Source: Pseudoruegeria sp. SK021 | GTDB taxonomy: Bacteria > Pseudomonadota > Alphaproteobacteria > Rhodobacterales > Rhodobacteraceae | Assembly (NCBI RefSeq): GCF_002119405.1 | Contig: NZ_MTBG01000015.1 | Coordinates: 19,700-83,699, forward strand | Direction of reading: 5' to 3' | Length of the DNA stretch: 64,000 nt | Part shown: positions 8,968-16,386 of the stretch, piece by piece | Layout: each line of letters starts with the position of its first letter | How positions within the stretch are numbered: the first letter of the stretch is position 1 | Notes under the pieces: generated by a model | The model's input: only the letters and a program-made list of their open reading frames with translations | What the model was told of the DNA's origin: nothing | Database searches by the model: none | Program-made: the position numbers and the translations under genes

Positions 8968-10505
8968 GTCAAGCTGGCCCGCTGTCTGGATGGCGGGCGT
9001 TGCGATGGGCAACGACAGTGTTCGACCTTGGCGCGAGCATGATGCACGCCGTCTTGCGAGGATGACACGTCCCCTCGCAACAGGCTGCGCGCCGTCGAAA
9101 GGCGCTGCCGCAGCACCAGCGCGGCGTAGCTGCCGAACGCGGCAAGGCCGATGGCAGTCCCGGTAATCACGATCACCGCAGGCGACCACGCCCCGTTCGC
9201 CTGCCAGCACCAGATCCAGACAAGGCCCGCCATGATGGCCGTTCCCGGGACAACAGGCGCGAGAATTCGGATGGTTTGGCCTAGCCCGGCCCCGCCAAGC
9301 CGCCGGACCAATGCAAACCGCAGCGGCCACAGCAGCACATATCGGGCGACAAATGCGGCGGTGACGGCTGCCAATCCAAATGGGGCGGCGAAGATCATCG
9401 CGGCAATGCCGCACGCGGCTTCGATAACCGCCAAACAGGCGAGTCCGCGGGCGCGTCCGGCTGCAAGGCAAAAGACCGTCTGCATCCGCTCGACGCATAA
9501 ATACGCGCCGAGGAGGCATAGAATTTGCAGGACCGGCACCGACGCCGCCCATCCCGAACCAAACAGCAGGTGCACCAGCGGCCCAGCCAGCACGGCCATT
9601 CCCGCAAAGGCGGGCAGGGCGATTACAGTAGCCACCTTCGTGATGTCCGACAGAAGGTGGTTTGCAGGGCCATCGGTGCGGCGCAATTCGGCAAAGGCCG
9701 GTTGCGCCACCATCTGGACCGGTCGATTGATCAGGAACGTTGCGATTTCTACCATTCGCCACGCGACGGCATAGGCCCCGACCGCTGCCGGACCGATCGT
9801 CGCCCCGATCAGCACCGCCGGGCTTTGCACCGCGATCAGTTCGGCAGCGCGAAGGCCCAACACTTGGCTGCCAAAGCCGAGGGTGCCGCGGAACTGCGCC
9901 GCTCGGGCGCGCCGCCCAGGTCGCCAGCTGACCGCCCCCCAAGCCAGCGCCGCGTTGACGAAGACCTGCGTCAGACGCTGGCCCACCAGACTCCATATTC
10001 CGTGATCGGTCATCGCCATTACGATGCCGACGATACCGCCCGCGGCGACCCCGGCGACGGCCCGCATAGACAGCGCCTTGAAGCGCAGGTCCCGGCGCAA
10101 AAGCGCGACCGGCACCGCGGTCAGGCCAATCAGCAGGATCGTCGGGGACAGTGCGCGGATGACCGGCGCGACCATGGGTTCTTGATAGAGCAATCGCGCC
10201 AGAGGATCGGCCGATAAAAGCACGGCGAGGAATGCGATCAGGGAGAGCCCTGTCAGACTCCAAAATGTGGCGTCGCAATCGGCAACGTCAACGGTCAAGC
10301 GCGAGATCAGCCCCTCGGTCAGCGTTTCGCGCACCAGAAATTCGGCTAGAACGATAAAGGCGACCGCCATCATCGCCAGCCCAAATACCTCTGCCCCAAG
10401 AAGGCGTGCCAGCAAGACAAAGACGGCGAGGTTGAGGATCTGTTCCAACCAATTCCCGGCCATCATCCAGACCACACCCGTCGAAAAGCGGCGGGCTACG
10501 GACAT
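8952..10505 (-). CDS. Polysaccharide flippase, Wzx/MATE-like
   Basis: 517 aa with about 12-14 hydrophobic segments, beginning with an N-terminus typical of oligosaccharide translocases (FSTGVVWMMAGNWLEQILNL, then LLGAEVFGLAMM). These proteins flip lipid-linked saccharide units across the inner membrane. The last 30 or so residues after LLRGDVSSSQDG are Arg/Ser/His-rich. They lie over the end of the asparagine-synthase remnant, so the natural C-terminus may have been replaced by out-of-frame sequence. No glycosyltransferases accompany it, so it may be an orphan left from a larger polysaccharide locus. Confidence 0.85.
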   Translation of the reverse strand: MSVARRFSTGVVWMMAGNWLEQILNLAVFVLLARLLGAEVFGLAMMAVAFIVLAEFLVRETLTEGLISRLTVDVADCDATFWSLTGLSLIAFLAVLLSADPLARLLYQEPMVAPVIRALSPTILLIGLTAVPVALLRRDLRFKALSMRAVAGVAAGGIVGIVMAMTDHGIWSLVGQRLTQVFVNAALAWGAVSWRPGRRARAAQFRGTLGFGSQVLGLRAAELIAVQSPAVLIGATIGPAAVGAYAVAWRMVEIATFLINRPVQMVAQPAFAELRRTDGPANHLLSDITKVATVIALPAFAGMAVLAGPLVHLLFGSGWAASVPVLQILCLLGAYLCVERMQTVFCLAAGRARGLACLAVIEAACGIAAMIFAAPFGLAAVTAAFVARYVLLWPLRFALVRRLGGAGLGQTIRILAPVVPGTAIMAGLVWIWCWQANGAWSPAVIVITGTAIGLAAFGSYAALVLRQRLSTARSLLRGDVSSSQDGVHHARAKVEHCRCPSQRPPSRQRASLTGRAD

Positions 10506-10858
10506 CGCGGCACCTGCGGCGGGCTGGGGTTGGCCCTCAAAGCACTGGCGGCACAGCGGCGGATTGTGCGATCCCGACAGTGCCGCGCCGCATTACGGGT
10601 CAGATCGACAAGCAGAAGGTCGCCCCAGCACGTCGTTGCAGAGTTGGGGTCAACGGCTGGAATGACGGGGCCAGAAAAGGGCGCATCGCCATACGTGTTC
10701 GGCCGGTAACCCGAAACAAAACGATCGTCGTCCAAGCGGCCCCCTGAGCTGGTCATTGCGCAGCCACGCTACCGGTTTAGGGGATACGAAGGTATTAAAA
10801 TGCGCATCCAGTGCTTTGATAATCTGGCGTCAGGGTCTGCACAGGAGGCGGGTCGCTT
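10506..10858. other. Intergenic stretch between the flippase and secretion genes
   Basis: About 350 bases without a supported gene. A short plus-strand frame starting at 10800 (MRIQCFDNLASGSAQEAG) has a gene-like beginning but runs into antisense sequence of the adaptor gene, so it could be the truncated head of another polysaccharide gene. The minus strand upstream of the flippase start (10505) would hold its promoter, but no clear box pair is visible. Confidence 0.35.
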
Positions 10859-12199
10859 TCACTGTTCGCGGAAAGCGCGGGACATGCTGTCGACAATGGG
10901 ACGCGCCAGATATTGCGCGAAGGTCCGCTCGGCGGTTTGGATCATGATCTCGGCTGGCATGCCAGGGGTCGGGGTGAAGCCTGATACGCGCTGTAATTCG
11001 GCAGGGGTCAGATTGACATGGGCGACATAAATTTCCCGCACCCCGCCATCCGCAGTGTCGGTAATGCTGTCGGCAGAAATATAGCTGACCCTTGCCTGCA
11101 ATACCGGGGTGGTTCGCCGGTTCAAGGCGGTCAGCCGGACGGTTGCGGCCTGACCCATTTTGACATTGTCGATGTCATTGCGCGGGATCAGGACTTCAAT
11201 GATCAGCGGCGCGTCCGCAGGCAGAATCTCAGCAATAGGCCGACCGGTTTCAATCACCCCCCCGGTGGTGTGATAATGCAGGCGCACCACGGTGCCATCG
11301 ACTGGGGCCAGTACCTCGGTCCGGGTCAGGACGTTCTCGGCATGGCGGCTTTTCTCACGCACGCTTTCCAATTCTGCCTGCACCACCTGAAGCTCGCCAA
11401 GCGCCATGCGGCGGCGCTCATCGGTGGCTTTGATGATCTCGGTTTCAAAGCGTTGGCGCATTTCGGCCATCTCTGAAATTTCGGCGGTCATCCGGCCAAC
11501 CTGTCCGTCGGTGTCCAACAGCACCCGCTGTAAGGCCAACACGCTGGCCCGGGGGATCAGGCCTTTTTCAAACAGGCTGTTTTTGGCCTCATGCTCTTCG
11601 GTGAGAAGGGCGATCTGCCCCTCCAGAGACTGAAGCTGAATCGTATAGCCCTCGGTGCGCAGATCCAGCCCGGTAATGTTGCGTTCGACCAGAGAAATAT
11701 CATTCGCCAAACCGGATTTCGACGCTTCGAACGCCTGTCTCTGACTGTCGATAATCATCGAGATTTCCGGGTGATCCTGAACCTGTGCCAGCCAATCGGG
11801 CAGTTGGATCGCGTCGTCTTGGGCAATCTGTGCTTGCAATCGGGCTTGTGTCGCCTCCAGCCGGGCACGGCGGATGAACAGTTCACTCTGATTGGCGCGG
11901 GCAAGGGTCCCGTCGAGCCGGATAATCGGTTGACCTTGTTTGACGAAATCACCTTCGCTGACCAGAATGTCCTTGATGATCCCGCCCTCAAGATGCTGCA
12001 CGATCTTGTTTTGGCCGGTCGCAACAAAGCTGCCTTGCGAGATGACCGCCGCAGCCAAAGGCGCCCGGAACGCCCAAAGCCCGAACCCGCCGAAAGCCAC
12101 AACCATCAGGCCCAAACCAAAAATGGCGTGCCGGGTCACAGACCGAGGCACGGCACTGTACCATTGCTGCGCGTCGGGAATGACAGAAGTGTCAGCCAT
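10859..12199 (-). CDS. Type I secretion membrane-fusion protein (HlyD/AprE/PrtE family)
   Basis: 446 aa from the ATG at 12199, which overlaps the exporter stop by 8 bp; more upstream in-frame starts would lie inside the exporter gene. It has one N-terminal membrane segment (AIFGLGLMVVAFGGFGLWAF). A lipoyl-like half follows (VQHLEGGIIKDILVSEGDFVK), then a long coiled-coil region of about 200 residues, then the second lipoyl half and a beta-barrel (VLAPVDGTVVRL). The C-terminal motif GMPAEIMI is typical of AprE/PrtE. It would bridge the inner-membrane exporter to a TolC-like outer-membrane pore, which is not encoded in this window. Confidence 0.93.
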   Translation of the reverse strand: MADTSVIPDAQQWYSAVPRSVTRHAIFGLGLMVVAFGGFGLWAFRAPLAAAVISQGSFVATGQNKIVQHLEGGIIKDILVSEGDFVKQGQPIIRLDGTLARANQSELFIRRARLEATQARLQAQIAQDDAIQLPDWLAQVQDHPEISMIIDSQRQAFEASKSGLANDISLVERNITGLDLRTEGYTIQLQSLEGQIALLTEEHEAKNSLFEKGLIPRASVLALQRVLLDTDGQVGRMTAEISEMAEMRQRFETEIIKATDERRRMALGELQVVQAELESVREKSRHAENVLTRTEVLAPVDGTVVRLHYHTTGGVIETGRPIAEILPADAPLIIEVLIPRNDIDNVKMGQAATVRLTALNRRTTPVLQARVSYISADSITDTADGGVREIYVAHVNLTPAELQRVSGFTPTPGMPAEIMIQTAERTFAQYLARPIVDSMSRAFREQ

Positions 12200-14204
12200 T
12201 TGGGACCCCATTCTCTGCAACGGGGACCGGCGGTGCCGCCTGTTTCTGTGCGGCAATATCCGGGCGGGCGGTATTGGCGGTGCCAAGCTTGGCAAGCACG
12301 GTGTCGCGCGAGCCAAACAGCGCGACCGAGCCTCCGGCCAACAACATGATCTTGTCGACAGCGGCCAACAATGCGGGTTTTTGGGTGATCACAACCACGG
12401 TGATTTTATCCTGCCGCGCCCGGTCGATTGCCCGGGCCAGTGCCTTGTCGCCGGCCGCGTCGAGGTTCGAATTCGGCTCGTCCAGCACCACGATCTTTGG
12501 TCCGCCAAAGAAGGCGCGTGCCAAGGCGACCCGTTGCTTTTGGCCGCCTGATAGGGGCGATCCGTCGGCTGCAACCCGGGTTTCATAGCCCTGAGGCAAG
12601 GCGGCGATCATCTCGTGCACATCGGCCAGAACGGCAGCGCGGTGGATCTCATCGTCGGTCGCCTCTTGGCGCATGCGGCCAATGTTGTCTTTGATTGTTC
12701 CGGGAAAGAGTTGCACATCCTGCGGCAGGTAGCCCAGGCTTTCCCCCAATTGCCGGGGATCCCAATTGCGCAGATCCATCAGATCAACCCGCACATTTCC
12801 CGACGTTGGCAGGATAGAACCGACCAGCATTTTGCCCAAGGTGGTCTTGCCCGCCCCCGAATTTCCGATCACCGCCAGCGTATCGCCCGGGTCCAGCGAA
12901 AAACTGACCCCATTCAGGATCACCTGTTTGGTGCCGCCGGGGACATATAACAGCCGTTCCACATCCAGCCGACCTTCCGGCGCGGGCAGGCGCAGGCGTT
13001 CAAACTGTAACCGTGAATTGGCCAGAAGATGGACAATGCGCTGATAGGCTGACCGGGATAGCAAAAACGCATTCCAGCCTTCGATGGACCCTTCGATCGG
13101 GGCCAAAGCGCGGCCTGCAATGATCGAAGATGCAATCACCATCCCGCCGGTAATTTCACCATGCAGCGCCAGATTAGCCCCCCAGCCCAGCAGGGCCACT
13201 TGGGTCAGCAAGCGCACGGCTTTCGAGGTGGAGGCGCCAATAATGTTGCGGTCCTGCGCCCGTACTTGTGCAGTCAGGGATGCCGCGGTGTCGCGGCCCC
13301 ACATGGTGACGGCTTCGGGGATCATCGCCATGGCGTTGATGATCTGGCTGTTCCGCGACATGGAATCGAGATGCATGTTGGCTTTCGATTGCGCGACATT
13401 CGCATCGGCAAACGGCTGGGCGGTGATTTTTTGATTGATGACCGCGATCAGGAGTAAAATGAGGGCCGTCACCACAACGATCATGCCAAGGTTCGGATGC
13501 ACCAAGAAAATCGCGAGGATGAAAAGCGGCGCAAAGGGCACATCGAGGAACGAGATCAAGGTGCCAGAGACCAGAAATCCCCGCAATTGTTGCAGATCGC
13601 CCAGCGTCTGAAACTCGCGCCCGGTGCCGTGCAGGGATGCCGCCGCCGCCGCGCTTAAGACCGGCGCACCAAGCCGGACGGCCACTTCCACCGCCGTCCG
13701 CATCAGCATGGAGCGGCGCACTGCATCCAAAATGGCCTGCAACAACACAGCACCGACCACGACGAGGGTCAGCATGATCAGCGTATCGTAAGACCGGCTG
13801 GTCAACACCCGGTCGGAAATCTGGAACAGGTAAATCGGAATGGCCAAGATCAACACATTGGTGGCAGCCGTCAACACCATGACCAGCAGCATGTTGCGCT
13901 GCACCGCGACCAATCCCTGTTTCAGGCTGCGCGCAAAATCCTGCGGCGCGATCCGCTGGTGAAACCCGGTGCGACCCCCGCCACCGCCGGACGCGTCACT
14001 GCGGGCTGTGGGTGCCGCGCCTGCCGGTGTCGCCACTGTGTTGTTGGCTTGCTCCAGCACCATGCCAACCCCTGCTTTGGCACGGGCGTCGCGCATTTTG
14101 GCAAAGAGCGGACTTCTGGCGCTGGACGAGGCTTGCCCGTCGTGGCCATCCGCCGCTGAGGGGCGGGCAGAACCGGCGTCGGGGTCTGTGGAATAATCTT
14201 TCAA
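12192..14204 (-). CDS. Type I secretion ABC exporter, PrtD/AprD-like, with N-terminal extension
   Basis: 670 aa. After a low-complexity cytoplasmic leader of about 100 residues rich in Ala/Ser/Gly come six membrane segments and an ATPase domain. The ATPase shows Walker A GNSGAGKTT, signature LSGGQKQR and Walker B IVVLDEPNSNLD. PrtD-type exporters are usually about 570 aa, so the leader is extra; it is not a C39 peptidase domain, as no Cys/His motif is present. It exports unfolded substrates with C-terminal signals. The likely clients are the two upstream proteins. The adaptor gene follows with an 8-bp overlap. Confidence 0.92.
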   Translation of the reverse strand: MKDYSTDPDAGSARPSAADGHDGQASSSARSPLFAKMRDARAKAGVGMVLEQANNTVATPAGAAPTARSDASGGGGGRTGFHQRIAPQDFARSLKQGLVAVQRNMLLVMVLTAATNVLILAIPIYLFQISDRVLTSRSYDTLIMLTLVVVGAVLLQAILDAVRRSMLMRTAVEVAVRLGAPVLSAAAAASLHGTGREFQTLGDLQQLRGFLVSGTLISFLDVPFAPLFILAIFLVHPNLGMIVVVTALILLLIAVINQKITAQPFADANVAQSKANMHLDSMSRNSQIINAMAMIPEAVTMWGRDTAASLTAQVRAQDRNIIGASTSKAVRLLTQVALLGWGANLALHGEITGGMVIASSIIAGRALAPIEGSIEGWNAFLLSRSAYQRIVHLLANSRLQFERLRLPAPEGRLDVERLLYVPGGTKQVILNGVSFSLDPGDTLAVIGNSGAGKTTLGKMLVGSILPTSGNVRVDLMDLRNWDPRQLGESLGYLPQDVQLFPGTIKDNIGRMRQEATDDEIHRAAVLADVHEMIAALPQGYETRVAADGSPLSGGQKQRVALARAFFGGPKIVVLDEPNSNLDAAGDKALARAIDRARQDKITVVVITQKPALLAAVDKIMLLAGGSVALFGSRDTVLAKLGTANTARPDIAAQKQAAPPVPVAENGVPNG

Positions 14205-14234
14205 TAGTCACCTCCCGCAGGTCGCATTATCCGC

Positions 14235-16286
14235 TCAAGCCAGTACCGACTGCATCACATCCGCCGACCCGGGCAGATCCCCGAACACAGGCAGCGGCGC
14301 GAACCCCGGATCATCTGGTGTGTCGAGCATCCCGTCGGCCAGAAACGCCAACGCTTCGTTGACGATGGGCGTTAAGGCGACTTGGTCGGGCGGCGCGGTG
14401 CTGTCGGTTAAATTCGCCTGATAAATCAGGGCATCGCTATAGCTGTTCTGTGCGGCCATGATGATGGAATCGCGGCCAAAATCTTGGATCGACGCCGCAT
14501 TAAGTTGGGCATTGGACCCAATGGTGATCGTGGCCGTATCGGACAGGCCCGCTGCAAAATCGGCAAGGGCCAGATGCACCTGATCGCTGTCGCCCAGCAC
14601 ATTGACCTGTTCGACGGCGTTCACTTTGATCAGGTCACCTTTGACATGCAGCGCCGTCAGCAAGTCCTTTCCTGAAAAGCTTGCGTCATCGGCGATGGTG
14701 GACAGTCCGGTTGTGCGGCCCGCGTCAAGCTCTGCCATGGCGGCGGCAAAGCCGTCGCGCACAGGGGTCACGGTGTCGGTCCCTTGGGTTTCAATCCGCG
14801 CCGTGTTCAGTTGGAGGTTGTCCGACGTTGAGATCGTGGTCCCTGCGGCCAACGCGCCCGCCACCACATCATTGTCGAGCAAGACGTTGGTCTGCGTGAT
14901 CGCATTCATCGTCACCATATCGCCGTCCACCACGATCAGGTCGTAATGATAGCCAAGCGCCTTCAGGGCGACTGCGTTGAAAATCTGGTTCTCGCCCATT
15001 GCGATTGAGGTCGCTGTGGCCCGAAAGGTCACTTCGATCCGATCAAAGTCTGTGCTGAAAATGTACTGCTGAATGATGTTGGAAAATGTCAGATCGCCGT
15101 CGATGGTCGTGATGGCCCATGTGTGGGACGGCGTTTCAAGGTCCGCAACGATGCCCGGTTCCGATCCCGGGTCGCTGGGCGTCTCGGATGAGGTGGTCGA
15201 TACATGCGCCGCGTTGAGGGATTGAGAGGCGACCCCGGCATCTTGCGCAAATGACAAATCCACGTCAGCAAGCACATTGACCTGACTGATCGACGTCAGA
15301 TTCAGGGCATCGCCGCGCACCGCGATCACCGGAGCGTCCACCCACGCGCTTGCGACGGCGACCATGTTGGCGGTCATATTGGCGCCCGTCACCACCGCGT
15401 GTCCCGGATCAACGGCATAATAGTCCGAGGATCCGGCGGCGGCGCCGTCCTTTTCGTAATTGAGGCTGCGAGCCGGCAAGGCTGCCGGGGCATCATCGTC
15501 GTCATTCGGTTGCAACGCGGCTGGCAAGAGGTCGTCAAAGACCGGCAGGCTGTCCTCGGCCGATCCGGCAATGGCTGCGCCATCGATAAACGTGCCAGTG
15601 ACGGCGGCGCCGATCACAACGGTTTCAGCCGCGCTGACATCCGGGTTAAGGACACCGGCATCTTGCATGACAGATGCGAACTGCATCCCGTCCTCAAGGG
15701 TTGGGATGATGGCGGTGATCTGTGCGGACAGGGGCGTCACGCCAAGGCTTTCTGCGATCTCGACCAGTGCATCCAGTTCGACATGCGCCGCTGTCACCGA
15801 GGTGAACAGATGCGCGTCGGTGAACACCAAAAGGTCATCGTCGGTCAGGATTGCCGCTTGATAGGTCACAGCGACGATGGAATTGGGTGCGGGCGCCATG
15901 AGGGGCCCGTCCTGTGACCACCGGATATACATAGTCGGGTCGGTAATTGCGTCATCACCCGGATTAGAAGGCCCGCGCGCTATGGTCATGGTCAGTGACG
16001 CACCCGCGTCCAAGCGGAACTGCTGGGGCGCGTCGAGGGGGATCGGGAATGGCAGCGGGGTGGCGGCGGCGATCAGCGGCATCGGTCCGCCATCCGGGGT
16101 GAAACCGTCCAACAGGTACGGCACGTTGAACTCAATGGCCCCGGGTGCCGGTGCTGCAATGTCGTCGATCAGCTTTGAGGATGCGAGGAACGCGTCGAAG
16201 TCCGATCGCTGACGAAGGTCTTCAATCGCAATATGCAGATGTCCGATAAAGCGGGAAATAATCTCGGTAAATGGATCAAGTGACAT
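14235..16286 (-). CDS. Repeat protein of the type I secretion locus, probable secreted substrate
   Basis: 683 aa from the ATG at 16286, preceded by AAGGGAT. The protein is acidic, Ala/Asp/Thr-rich, with no signal peptide and no membrane segment. At least four imperfect copies of a beta-type motif are visible. They follow the scheme GD-x(3-5)-N-x-I/V-x-Q-x-NVL-x-D-x-D and include DALNLTSISQVNVLADVD, MVTMNAITQTNVLLDND and LIKVNAVEQVNVLGDSD. It ends in a hydrophobic SADVMQSVLA tail, compatible with a C-terminal secretion signal. RTX nonapeptide arrays are absent. It lies 30 bp upstream of the exporter gene, so it is probably exported by it or helps to assemble the Gly-rich protein. No characterised function is known to me. 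Confidence 0.75.
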   Translation of the reverse strand: MSLDPFTEIISRFIGHLHIAIEDLRQRSDFDAFLASSKLIDDIAAPAPGAIEFNVPYLLDGFTPDGGPMPLIAAATPLPFPIPLDAPQQFRLDAGASLTMTIARGPSNPGDDAITDPTMYIRWSQDGPLMAPAPNSIVAVTYQAAILTDDDLLVFTDAHLFTSVTAAHVELDALVEIAESLGVTPLSAQITAIIPTLEDGMQFASVMQDAGVLNPDVSAAETVVIGAAVTGTFIDGAAIAGSAEDSLPVFDDLLPAALQPNDDDDAPAALPARSLNYEKDGAAAGSSDYYAVDPGHAVVTGANMTANMVAVASAWVDAPVIAVRGDALNLTSISQVNVLADVDLSFAQDAGVASQSLNAAHVSTTSSETPSDPGSEPGIVADLETPSHTWAITTIDGDLTFSNIIQQYIFSTDFDRIEVTFRATATSIAMGENQIFNAVALKALGYHYDLIVVDGDMVTMNAITQTNVLLDNDVVAGALAAGTTISTSDNLQLNTARIETQGTDTVTPVRDGFAAAMAELDAGRTTGLSTIADDASFSGKDLLTALHVKGDLIKVNAVEQVNVLGDSDQVHLALADFAAGLSDTATITIGSNAQLNAASIQDFGRDSIIMAAQNSYSDALIYQANLTDSTAPPDQVALTPIVNEALAFLADGMLDTPDDPGFAPLPVFGDLPGSADVMQSVLA

Positions 16287-16349
16287 GGAGGTATCCCTTA
16301 CGACGTGCATGGCAGACTGGCGGATTTCCGAGCTGCCCGCACAAGGGTC

Positions 16350-16373
16350 GGGGCCAGCCGAACAGCTGGCCCC
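16350..16373 (-). terminator. Hairpin between the Gly-rich and repeat-protein genes
   Basis: A perfect 9-bp stem (GGGGCCAGC / GCTGGCCCC) with a 6-base loop lies 13 bases after the stop of the Gly-rich gene. No T-tract follows, so partial termination or mRNA end protection is more likely than full termination. That would give more of the first gene than of the exporter. Confidence 0.5.
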
Positions 16374-16386
16374 GGGTCTTTTGGTG

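Noticed and set aside
8851..10278. 475-codon alternative minus-strand frame inside the flippase region
   Set aside because: Composition is Arg/Gly/Pro-rich without membrane segments; the overlapping frame gives a clear multi-span flippase.
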